Part shown: piece after piece, positions 27,349 through 34,934 of the stretch
Position numbering within the stretch: the first letter of the stretch is position 1
How the letters are laid out: every line of letters begins with the position of its first letter
NCBI GenBank assembly: GCA_902809825.1
Contig: LR778114.1
Span: forward strand, 1,364,001-1,428,000
DNA from: Candidatus Hydrogenisulfobacillus filiaventi
GTDB lineage: Bacteria > Bacillota > Sulfobacillia > Sulfobacillales > R501
Direction of reading: 5' to 3'
Length of the DNA: 64,000 nt
The notes under the pieces: generated by a model
Seen by the model: only the letters and a program-made list of their open reading frames with translations
Told to the model about the DNA's origin: nothing
Databases searched by the model: none
Program-made: the position numbers and the translations under genes

Positions 27349-28677
27349 TTAGCCGGCGGATTCCGACACCTCGGCCGCCAGGCCGGGCGCGGCCAGGACG
27401 CCCTGCGGCTGGCGACCCAGCCACGGCACCAGCGCCAGGTCCAGGGCCACCAGCGCCAGCAGCACCCCGAAACTGGCCGCATAAGGATGCGGACCACCCA
27501 CCAGCTGCACGGCCAGCCCTTGGAGCGGCGGGATCACGAATCCGCCCAACGCCCCCAGGCCGCCTACCCATCCGGCCGCGCCTCCCATGGCATCGGGCAC
27601 ATAGCGGGGGAGCAGCTTGAAGACCACCGCATTCTGCAGCCCCATCCCCAGGGCGATCACCAGGGTACCCGCCAGGGCGGCGCCCGGGCTGCCCGCTCCC
27701 ATCACCAGCAGGGCACCGGTCCCCATAACCAGGAGATTGACCGCCAGGGCATAACGGATGGAGAGACGGTCAGCCAGGATGCCGCCCGGCACCCGCACCA
27801 GGGAGCTCAGCAGGGAGAAACTGAGGGTGAGCAGCCCGGCAGCCTGCAGGCGTTCATGATAAGCAGTGTGCCAGAAGGAGGGCAGCCAGGCGGTCAGGGC
27901 CAGGAAGCCGCCGAAGGAGGTAAAGTAGAAGGCCACCAGCAGCCAGGTCGCCGGCCGCCGCGCCGCGCGCGCCAGGCCGGCGCGAGCGCTGCCGGCCGGC
28001 AGCAGTTCCTGCCCGTAGGCCGCCACCGCCGCCGCGTCCGCCGGCAGGCCCTGGCGGCGGAGCTGGAAGGAGGGTGCGTCGTGCATCAGCAGCGCATAGA
28101 GCAGGATGATGAGACCCAGGAACACCGCCCAGCCCGCATAGGCGGACACCATGCCCCACGCCAGCACCAGAGCCGGCAGCAGGCCCGCGAAAATCCCGGG
28201 GGCGGTATTGCCCAGGCCGGCGTACGTCCCCAACGCCCCACCCTGGCGGGAGCGCGGGAACCAATAGGAGACCTGGGCGATCCCCACGGAGAAGGTTCCG
28301 ATCCCAGCCCCGGACAGGAGCCCGAGCAGCAGCAGGACCGGATACATCCCCTGCAGATGCGCGGGGTAAGCAGCATGCACCAGCCAGGCCGTGCCGGCAA
28401 CCCCGAGCCAGGAGGCCAGCAGCAGGATCAGAAACGGACGTTTGCCGCCAGCGGAATCCACCCAGGCCCCGAAGGGGATCCGGAGCAGGGATCCGGAAAG
28501 ATTGGCAATGGCCGCCAGCAGTCCGGCCTCCACCGGGGAGAGGGCCATGGCATGGCTGAATTTAGGCACCAGCGGCCCGAAGATGGACACCCCGGCGAAC
28601 CCGCCGAAGAAACCCAGCGTAGCCATGGCCAGCGCGCCCGCCGGCCGGCCCCGCACGCGTACGGTGTTGGTGTTCAC
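27349..28677 (-). CDS. narK: Nitrate/nitrite transporter, NarK-type MFS permease
   Basis: Moves nitrate and/or nitrite across the membrane. It has 442 residues and 12 helices. Both NarK signature glycine-rich segments are visible: GLLSGAGIGTFSVGIAQVSY in helix 5 and GAAGWVGGLGALGGFVIPP in helix 11. A conserved Arg in LLRIPFGAWVD fits the substrate-binding position. The start is GTG (28677) preceded by GGGAGG. It is close in sequence to the second narK at 30048-31445, so the pair arose by duplication. Lies downstream of a Crp/Fnr-type site at 28800-28815 and has its own terminator, so it is a separate unit. Confidence 0.9.
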   Translation of the reverse strand: MNTNTVRVRGRPAGALAMATLGFFGGFAGVSIFGPLVPKFSHAMALSPVEAGLLAAIANLSGSLLRIPFGAWVDSAGGKRPFLILLLASWLGVAGTAWLVHAAYPAHLQGMYPVLLLLGLLSGAGIGTFSVGIAQVSYWFPRSRQGGALGTYAGLGNTAPGIFAGLLPALVLAWGMVSAYAGWAVFLGLIILLYALLMHDAPSFQLRRQGLPADAAAVAAYGQELLPAGSARAGLARAARRPATWLLVAFYFTSFGGFLALTAWLPSFWHTAYHERLQAAGLLTLSFSLLSSLVRVPGGILADRLSIRYALAVNLLVMGTGALLVMGAGSPGAALAGTLVIALGMGLQNAVVFKLLPRYVPDAMGGAAGWVGGLGALGGFVIPPLQGLAVQLVGGPHPYAASFGVLLALVALDLALVPWLGRQPQGVLAAPGLAAEVSESAG

Positions 28678-28799
28678 GATGCTACCTCCCGTTTTCAGGC
28701 CGCCCAGGCGGCCGGAGGTCGGCGGGCGGGACCGCCCGGAACTGCGGGTCTGCCCGCCGGTTTCCGTCCTCTATCCAAGCCCGGCCGGGGGCAGCGTTT

Positions 28800-28815
28800 T
28801 GTGACCGTGATCACC
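28800..28815. promoter_or_regulatory. Crp/Fnr-family operator upstream of narK
   Basis: TGTGA-CCGTGA-TCACC, one mismatch from the Bacillus Fnr consensus TGTGA-N6-TCACA. Its centre is 130 bases upstream of the narK GTG. A weak -10 (GATAGA, minus strand, 28775-28770) would put the centre near -44. It is nearly identical to the site before the hemerythrin-nar operon. The rest of 28678-28929 holds no gene. Confidence 0.6.
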
Positions 28816-28929
28816 GTGCCGACGGGAAGGTCCCTCTTCGGACCGCATAGCCTGCTGGCGGAAAACGGGCAGACCAGGGTAAAGACATTCCTGACCGGAT
28901 TCGATGCAGAGGGGCGCGGTCTGTTTTAA

Positions 28930-29796
28930 CTAGTCCGCGGTTACCAGCATGTCGCCGGCCAGCCGCCGGTTTTCCATCCAGGCATAGAAAGCAAAGTAGC
29001 CCCGGAAGGGCGCCCAGACCGCTGCCGCCCGCTCCACCGCTGCTGCATCCACCCGCTCCAGCCCGTACAGACGGCGGATCGCTCGTCTCAAACCCGCGTC
29101 TTCGGCCGGGAGGGCATCCGGATGGCCGTAGACACGGAGGAGGGCATAAGCCGCCGACCAGGGCCCGAAGCCCCGCCACCCCTCCAGCTGCGCGCGGGCG
29201 GCAGCGGTCTCGTCCGGCAGGTCCGGTTCACCAGCTACGAAGCGTTGGGCAAGTTCCCGCAGGTAGGCGGCCTTGGATCGGCTGATGTGGAGCTGCCGCC
29301 AGCCGGCCGCGTCCAACCCTAGGATGGCTGCCGGTTCGGGAAACAGGGCCAGGGGTCCCAGGGGCGTAGGCACGACCGGTCCCAGCGCTTCCGCGAGCCC
29401 GCGCTTGAGGCTGGCGGCAAACCGCATCGTCACCTGCTGAGCCAGCACGGTCCAGGCCAGGCCTTCAAAGGCCGCAAGAAACCGGACCGGACGGACCCCC
29501 CAGTAGCGTTCCCACAGGCGTACCCCGGGGTCGGTGGCCCGGCGCGGATCGCGCAGCCAGTCCGGAAAGGGATAGGGCCCGCCCAGGTTGAGCAGCGCCG
29601 CTGCCAAGTCATGGTCGGATGCCCACCAGCCGAGGGCGTCCCGGCGCAGCTCCAGCACCACCGGGCGACCGGCTATCACGGTACCCAGGAAGCAGCGATC
29701 CGGTTTCCCGACCCGCGCAAAACCCGGAAAGGCAGCCGCAAAAGCGGTCGCCGCCTCCACCGCCGCCGTCGCCGGCAGAAAACCTGAGACCCCCAT
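28930..29796 (-). CDS. AlkA-type DNA-3-methyladenine glycosylase (HhH-GPD)
   Basis: Base-excision repair glycosylase that removes alkylated purines. It has 288 residues. The N-terminal part resembles the AlkA N-domain (WWASDHDLAAALL). The HhH-GPD motif is GFGPWSAAYALLRVYGHPDA, with the catalytic Asp in PAEDAGLRRAI. The QQVTMRFAASLKRGLAEALG segment matches the core helix region. GGGAGG lies seven bases before ATG 29796. It is the last gene of the leftward nar run, 25 bases after the small ORF. Substrate range is unknown. Confidence 0.88.
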   Translation of the reverse strand: MGVSGFLPATAAVEAATAFAAAFPGFARVGKPDRCFLGTVIAGRPVVLELRRDALGWWASDHDLAAALLNLGGPYPFPDWLRDPRRATDPGVRLWERYWGVRPVRFLAAFEGLAWTVLAQQVTMRFAASLKRGLAEALGPVVPTPLGPLALFPEPAAILGLDAAGWRQLHISRSKAAYLRELAQRFVAGEPDLPDETAAARAQLEGWRGFGPWSAAYALLRVYGHPDALPAEDAGLRRAIRRLYGLERVDAAAVERAAAVWAPFRGYFAFYAWMENRRLAGDMLVTAD

Positions 29797-29821
29797 GTCC
29801 TTGCCTCCCGGCCGCGCTGGC

Positions 29822-30061
29822 CTACCCGAGGCCGGGCAGGCGGAAGGTCTGCGGCCCGGCCTCCAGTTCACGCCGGAAGCGGTCCAGCGACGGCGCATTG
29901 GCGGCCACCAGAATCAGGCGGTCGATGACATCGGGTTCCGCCAGGCCTAGCACTTGGCGTACCAGGTCCTCGGGGATCCGGCCGAACCGCCGCTGCAGCA
30001 CTTCCAGCAAATCCCGGACTGCCTCCCCGGCCGCGGCCGGGGAACCTTCAGTACCGCCCAT
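29822..30061 (-). CDS. Small hypothetical protein, DUF4351-like
   Basis: 79 residues, mostly helical. The sequence LLEVLQRRFGRIPEDLVRQV followed by a short helix with LILVAANAPSLDRF resembles the small domain DUF4351 seen at the C-terminus of some Rpn-type nucleases and alone. The ATG overlaps the 3' end of the preceding narK by 14 bases and has AAAGGGG upstream. No function known. Confidence 0.7.
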   Translation of the reverse strand: MGGTEGSPAAAGEAVRDLLEVLQRRFGRIPEDLVRQVLGLAEPDVIDRLILVAANAPSLDRFRRELEAGPQTFRLPGLG

Positions 30062-31445
30062 AATCCGTCCCCTTTCCCGCCGGCGCAGGGCCACCGGACC
30101 CGCCTGGCGCCCACTCCCCCCCGGCTGCCCGCCGTCCGGTCCCGGCCTCCTCCCCCGGCGCCGGGGGAGCCAGGCGGCCCAGCCACACCACCACGCCCAA
30201 ATTGAGGAGCACCAGCACCAGGAAGACCGCAAAGCTCATCTGATAGGGGTGCCCTCCTCCCCGGCTGCCGGCCAGGTACCCCATCAGCGGCGGAATGAGG
30301 AACCCGCCCAACGCCCCCAGGCCGCCCACCCATCCGGCGGCTCCGCCCATGGCGTCGGGGACATAGCGGGGGGCCAGTTTAAACACGATCGCATTCTGCA
30401 GCCCCATGCCTACCGCCAGCACCACCGTCCCCCCTAAAGCAATCCCAGCGGAGCCGGCCAGCATCACCACCGTTGCCCCGACCCCGATCACCAGTAGGTT
30501 GACGGTCAGGGCATAACGGATGGACAGGCGGTCGGCGAGGACCCCGCCCGGCACCCGCACCAGCGAGGTCAGGACCGAATACACTAGGGTGTACAAGCCG
30601 GCGGTTTCCAGGGGCAGGTGGTAAGCGGCATGCCAAAAGGAGGGCAACCAGGCGGTCAGGGCCAGGAATCCGCCGAAGGAGGTGAAATAGAGGGTCACCA
30701 GGGCCCAGGTGGCCGGCCGTCGGGCGGCCCGCTCCAGCCCTTCCCGGGCGCTACCGACCGGGAGGAGTTCCTGGCCGTACGCCGCCACCCGGGCGGCCGT
30801 CACCCGCTCGCCGCGGGCAGCGAGCTGAAACGAGGGGGCATCATGCTGCCAGAGGGCATAGATGAGGAGGATGATCGCCAAAAAACCGGCCCAGGCCAGG
30901 TAGGCCGGCACCATGCCCCAGCGGATGACCAGCACCGGCAGGATGCCGGCAAAGAGGCCCGGACCCAGGTTGCCGATCCCGGCGTAAATCCCTAGCGGGC
31001 CACCCTGCTGGGAGCGGGGGAACCAGTAAGAAACCTGCCCAATCCCGACGGAGAAAGTCGCGATACCGGCGCCCGACAGCAGCCCCAGGAGGAGCAGCAC
31101 CGGGTACAGACCTCCCAGGCGAGCCGGATACGCCACGTCCACCAGCGCCGCTGTGCCCAGGATCCCAGTCAGCGCCAGCGCCAGCAGGATCAGAAACGGC
31201 CGTTTGCCGCCGATGGCGTCCACCCAGGCGCCGAAGGGAATCCGCAACAAGGAACCGGTGAGGTTGGCGATGGCCGCCAGCAAGCCTCCCTCCAGCGGGC
31301 TCAAATGCATGGCCTGCACGAATTTGGGCACCAGGGGCCCGAAGACGGAAACCCCGGCAAACCCCCCGAAAAACCCCACCGTGGCCAGTACCAGGGCGGC
31401 CCGGGGACCGCCCCGGACCCCCCCTCCGCCTGACGGCTCCAACAT
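30048..31445 (-). CDS. narK: Nitrate/nitrite transporter, NarK-type MFS permease (second copy)
   Basis: 465 residues and 12 helices, with the same signatures as the other copy (GLLSGAGIATFSVGIGQVSY; GAAGWVGGLGALGGFLIPP). It has a longer Gly/Pro/Ala-rich tail of about 35 residues. ATG 31445 lies ten bases after AAGGAGGG. It is the seventh gene of the nar run, 13 bases after the carbonic anhydrase stop. The two copies may differ in direction or substrate (nitrate uptake against nitrite export), which the sequence alone cannot tell. Confidence 0.9.
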   Translation of the reverse strand: MLEPSGGGGVRGGPRAALVLATVGFFGGFAGVSVFGPLVPKFVQAMHLSPLEGGLLAAIANLTGSLLRIPFGAWVDAIGGKRPFLILLALALTGILGTAALVDVAYPARLGGLYPVLLLLGLLSGAGIATFSVGIGQVSYWFPRSQQGGPLGIYAGIGNLGPGLFAGILPVLVIRWGMVPAYLAWAGFLAIILLIYALWQHDAPSFQLAARGERVTAARVAAYGQELLPVGSAREGLERAARRPATWALVTLYFTSFGGFLALTAWLPSFWHAAYHLPLETAGLYTLVYSVLTSLVRVPGGVLADRLSIRYALTVNLLVIGVGATVVMLAGSAGIALGGTVVLAVGMGLQNAIVFKLAPRYVPDAMGGAAGWVGGLGALGGFLIPPLMGYLAGSRGGGHPYQMSFAVFLVLVLLNLGVVVWLGRLAPPAPGEEAGTGRRAAGGEWAPGGSGGPAPAGKGTDYGRY

Positions 31446-31458
31446 CGCTCATCCCTCC

Positions 31459-32049
31459 TTAGCCGGGTCCCGGCCCGCGGCCGTCCACCACCAGCCGGAC
31501 CGCGCCGGATCCGGTGTCCAGCACCCCGCCGTGAATCCGCACTTCCGAGGGAATCAACGGATGGGCCCGCAGTTGCCGGCACGTGGCCCGCACCGCCGCC
31601 TCCGGTTCCCCGGCCGCCCGCAGCCACGCCTCCAGCCCCAGACCGGCACCTTGCTCCCAGTCCGCCAGGCGGGAGGGGTCCACTCCCTGCGCCTGCAGCT
31701 GCCGCCGGACCTGCGGCCCGTCGATGGCCTCCATGGCGCAGTCCGTGTGCCCCAGGACCAGGATGTCCCGCGTGCCGTAACGGGCAACCGAAACCACGAT
31801 GGCCTCGAGGGCACCGTCCTGCGGTCCGGGGATCAGGGCGCCCGGTGTCCGGACCACGTGGGCGTCCCCGTCCTCCAGGCCCAGGGCCGCCGGCACCAGG
31901 CAGGTCAGGCGCGCATCCATACAAGTGAGGATCAACAACGCCCGCCGCGGCCGCCCGTCGCCCGCTGGCGGGGACGCCTCCGCCCGCGCCCTGAAGGCCG
32001 CGTTGTGGCGCAGCAGCCGCGCCAGCAGGTCCTCCTCCTCTACGGCCAT
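31459..32049 (-). CDS. Beta-class carbonic anhydrase-like protein
   Basis: 196 residues. The zinc ligand pattern of beta carbonic anhydrases is present: C43-x-D45-x-R47 in LTCMDARL and H101-x-x-C104 in LGHTDCAM. The segment VVRTPGALI fits the family's conserved RNAG region, here RTPGA. Probably interconverts CO2 and bicarbonate in the cytoplasm. ATG 32049 follows AAGGAGGAG; the longer start at 32073 lies upstream of that site. Embedded between narI and narK, so it is probably co-transcribed with nitrate reductase. Confidence 0.85.
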   Translation of the reverse strand: MAVEEEDLLARLLRHNAAFRARAEASPPAGDGRPRRALLILTCMDARLTCLVPAALGLEDGDAHVVRTPGALIPGPQDGALEAIVVSVARYGTRDILVLGHTDCAMEAIDGPQVRRQLQAQGVDPSRLADWEQGAGLGLEAWLRAAGEPEAAVRATCRQLRAHPLIPSEVRIHGGVLDTGSGAVRLVVDGRGPGPG

Positions 32050-32101
32050 GCCTGTTTCTCCTCCTTCCGGCACCCCGTGGGTGGCCCCTACCCGGCTACC
32101 G

Positions 32102-32797
32102 TCAAGCTCCCCGGCCCCGGTATTGGGTCCGAGAGCGGTACTGGATCGGCGCCCGGCGCAGGTAGGCCAGGGGCAGGCTCCAGATGTGCACGAGGCGCGT
32201 GAAGGGCGAAATGGCGAAGAGGGTAAAGGCCGCCAGGATGTGAATCTTGATCAAGAGCGGGACCCCCGCCATCAGGGTCGGATCCGGATGCAGGACCAGG
32301 AGCCCCCGGATCCAAGGCCCAACGGTGCTGCGGTAACCGTAGGGTCCCACCATATTGTTGTAGAGGAGGGTGATGCTGAGCCCCAGGGAGATGACCACGA
32401 ACAGCAGCAGGATGGCCACCCAGTCCATCATAACCCGGGAATTGATGCGCACACGCGGGAAGCGCCAGCGGCGCAGGATCAGGATCCCGATCCCGGTCCA
32501 GGCCATGAGGCCGGTGATGCCCCCGGCGATGTCGGCGTTCTCATGATAGAACTCCCGCGACACCCCCAGAGCCGACCACACCGCCTTGGGCACCAGAATA
32601 CCGGCCACGTGCCCGAAAAACACCAGGATGATGCCCCAGTGGAACAGGAGGCTGCCCCATTTCAGCCAGCGCTTCTCCAGCACCTCGCTGGAGCGGGACC
32701 CCCAGCCCAACGGGTCGAGGTCGTACCGCCAGAGGCTCCCCCACACCATGAGGCTCAGGGTCAGGTAGGGATAGATCACCCACAAAAACTGCTGCAT
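32102..32797 (-). CDS. narI: Respiratory nitrate reductase gamma subunit NarI
   Basis: Membrane cytochrome b subunit that oxidises quinol and passes electrons to NarH. It has 231 residues and five helices. Histidines for two haems b are visible near the N-terminus (SLLFHWGIILVFFGHVAGI) and C-terminus (LLIKIHILAAFTLFAISPFTRLVHIW). ATG 32797 has AGGAGG upstream and opens with the first helix, MQQFLWVIYPYLTLSLMV. Confidence 0.95.
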   Translation of the reverse strand: MQQFLWVIYPYLTLSLMVWGSLWRYDLDPLGWGSRSSEVLEKRWLKWGSLLFHWGIILVFFGHVAGILVPKAVWSALGVSREFYHENADIAGGITGLMAWTGIGILILRRWRFPRVRINSRVMMDWVAILLLFVVISLGLSITLLYNNMVGPYGYRSTVGPWIRGLLVLHPDPTLMAGVPLLIKIHILAAFTLFAISPFTRLVHIWSLPLAYLRRAPIQYRSRTQYRGRGA

Positions 32798-32811
32798 GCC
32801 GTCGCCTCCTG

Positions 32812-33435
32812 TCAGACCGGGAACCCGGGCGCCGCCGGGCCCGGGGCGAGGGGATAGGGCAGGTCGAAAAGCTCCCGGGCGTCCTGCCGGGCCGGGCCGG
32901 CCGGGAGGGCATCCGTCCCCGCAGGCAGCAGGCTGCTGATGGCCTGCCACACAGCGGCATAGGGGCTGCCCCGGGCCTGCAGCCGCTCTGCCAGCCGGGC
33001 GGCTACCGGCGCCACCCGCCGCGCCACCGCCGCCCGTGCCGGGCTCTCCGGGGCCACGGCCAGGAATTCCAGCAGTAGGGGCAGGTGGTCGGGAAGCACC
33101 CCCGGTTGTGGCCGGAACCCCTCCTGCCGCAGCAGGTCCTGCAACGCCAGCAGCGCCTGTCCCCGGGCGCGGCTGTCACCGTGCTCGTGGAAGGTGAGGG
33201 CCAGCCCGGTGTCCTCGGCAAAGTCGAACACCTCCACGTAGTGGGCCTCCAGGTCAAGCGGGTCCCGGCCCTCCAGGGCCGCCACCGCCTCTGCCAGGCG
33301 GGGCCGCAGGGCCGGATCCACCTGCGCCAGCACTGCCGGCACCTGCCTCCAGACCCGCCAGAAGGCCCGGTCCGGATAGCCGGCCAGGAAAGCCGCCAGC
33401 TTTAACGCCATCCGTTCCCCGTCCGGGACGGTCAT
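32812..33435 (-). CDS. narJ: Nitrate reductase assembly chaperone NarJ
   Basis: Cytoplasmic chaperone that helps insert the molybdenum cofactor into NarG and is not part of the final enzyme. It has 207 residues, TorD/NarJ fold, with the family segment LEAHYVEVFDFAEDTGLALTFHEHGDSRARG in the middle. The ATG overlaps the narH stop (ATGA). Confidence 0.93.
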   Translation of the reverse strand: MTVPDGERMALKLAAFLAGYPDRAFWRVWRQVPAVLAQVDPALRPRLAEAVAALEGRDPLDLEAHYVEVFDFAEDTGLALTFHEHGDSRARGQALLALQDLLRQEGFRPQPGVLPDHLPLLLEFLAVAPESPARAAVARRVAPVAARLAERLQARGSPYAAVWQAISSLLPAGTDALPAGPARQDARELFDLPYPLAPGPAAPGFPV

Positions 33436-34934
33436 ACCCCGACCTCCTTCCCCGGCAGACGGAACTGCACAAACGGCACCCCTTCGGGCGGCGCGATCCC
33501 CTCCAGGCTGCAGGCCCCCTGCTCGTAGGCCAGGTCGGGATCCCCTTCCCGTGCCCCGGTGGGGATGACGAACCGTTCCTCGTACTTGGCCACACTCAGC
33601 AGGCGGGCCATCGCCTCCAGCTCCTCCCGGTTGGTGCCGGCCTCCTCCAGCAGGTCGGCCGGGGTCTCCAGCCCCTCCGCCCGCCGCCGCATGTGTACCC
33701 GCATGGCCACCAGCTTACGCAACACCCGCCGCACCACCTCCACCTCCCCCGCCGCCAACAGGTTGGCCAGGTACTGGAGGGGGATGCGCATGGCGTCCAC
33801 GGTGGGCATGAGAACATCCGGGTCGGCCCCGGCCTCCTCCGGCAAGTGCTGTAGGATGGGGCTCAAGGGCGGTACATACCAGATCATGGGCAGAGTGCGG
33901 TACTCCGGATGCAGGGGCAGGGCGATCCCCCACTCCACCGCCATCCGATAGACAGGCGAGCGGCGGGCCGCCTCCAGCCAGCTGTCATTGATGCCGGCGG
34001 CGCGCGCCTCCCGGACCACCTTAGGATCGGACGGGTCAAGGAAAAGGGCGCGCTGGGCCGCATAGAGGTCGCGGGGGTCCTCGGTCATGGCCACCGCCTT
34101 GACCCGGTCGGCGTCATAGAGGATAACGCCCAGGTAGCGGATGCGCCCGACACAGGTCTCCGAACAGACGGTCGGCAGCCCAGCCTCGATGCGCGGGTAG
34201 CAGAAGGTGCACTTCTCGGCCTTGTGGCTGTTCCAATTGAAGTACACCTTCTTGTAAGGGCAGGCGCTGACGCAGAAGCGCCACCCTCGGCAGGCCTCCT
34301 GGTCGACCAGGACGATGCCGTCCTCCTCCCGCTTGTACATCGCCCCCGAAGGGCAGGCCGCCACGCAGGCGGGATTGAGGCAATGGTTACAGATGCGGGG
34401 CAGATACATCATGAAGGTCTCTTCATAAGCCAGCCGCACCTGCTCCTGCAAGGCCTGCAGATTGGGGTCGCGCCCGGCCGCCGCCGGGCCCCCCGCAAGG
34501 TCGTCATCCCAGTTCGGCCCCCAGGTGGGGCGGTCCAGGGCCTCCCCCGTCAGCAGGGAGTGCGGCCGCGCCACCGGCTGGTGGCGGCGCTCCGGGCTAT
34601 CGATCAGGGTGGCATAGTCGTAGGTCCACGGTTCATAGTAGTCATCCACCGTGGGCAGATCGGGGTTGTAAAAGATCTGGGCCAGCCGGGTCAGGGCCCC
34701 GCCCGAGCGCAGCACCAGCCGCCCCTGGCGCAGGGTCCAGCCACCCCGCCAGTGGTCCTGGTCCTCCCATGCGCGGGGATAGCCCATGCCTGGGCGGGTC
34801 TCCACGTTGTTGAACCAGATGTACTCCGTCCCCGGCCGGTTCGTCCAGGTGTTCTTGCAGGTGACACTGCAGGTATGGCAGCCGATACACTTGTCGAGGT
34901 TCATCACCATCGCCACCTGGGCCTTAATCCGCAA
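33432..34934 (-). CDS. narH: Respiratory nitrate reductase beta subunit NarH
   Basis: Iron-sulfur subunit that carries electrons from NarI to NarG. It has 500 residues. Four cysteine clusters are visible: CIGCHTCSVTC at the N-terminus, CNHCLNPACVAAC, CRGWRFCVSAC (tryptophan in place of one cysteine, the [3Fe-4S] site) and CTFCYPRIEAGLPTVCSETC. The start is TTG at 34934, nine bases after GGGAG, overlapping the narG end by 11 bases. Confidence 0.96.
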   Translation of the reverse strand: MRIKAQVAMVMNLDKCIGCHTCSVTCKNTWTNRPGTEYIWFNNVETRPGMGYPRAWEDQDHWRGGWTLRQGRLVLRSGGALTRLAQIFYNPDLPTVDDYYEPWTYDYATLIDSPERRHQPVARPHSLLTGEALDRPTWGPNWDDDLAGGPAAAGRDPNLQALQEQVRLAYEETFMMYLPRICNHCLNPACVAACPSGAMYKREEDGIVLVDQEACRGWRFCVSACPYKKVYFNWNSHKAEKCTFCYPRIEAGLPTVCSETCVGRIRYLGVILYDADRVKAVAMTEDPRDLYAAQRALFLDPSDPKVVREARAAGINDSWLEAARRSPVYRMAVEWGIALPLHPEYRTLPMIWYVPPLSPILQHLPEEAGADPDVLMPTVDAMRIPLQYLANLLAAGEVEVVRRVLRKLVAMRVHMRRRAEGLETPADLLEEAGTNREELEAMARLLSVAKYEERFVIPTGAREGDPDLAYEQGACSLEGIAPPEGVPFVQFRLPGKEVGV

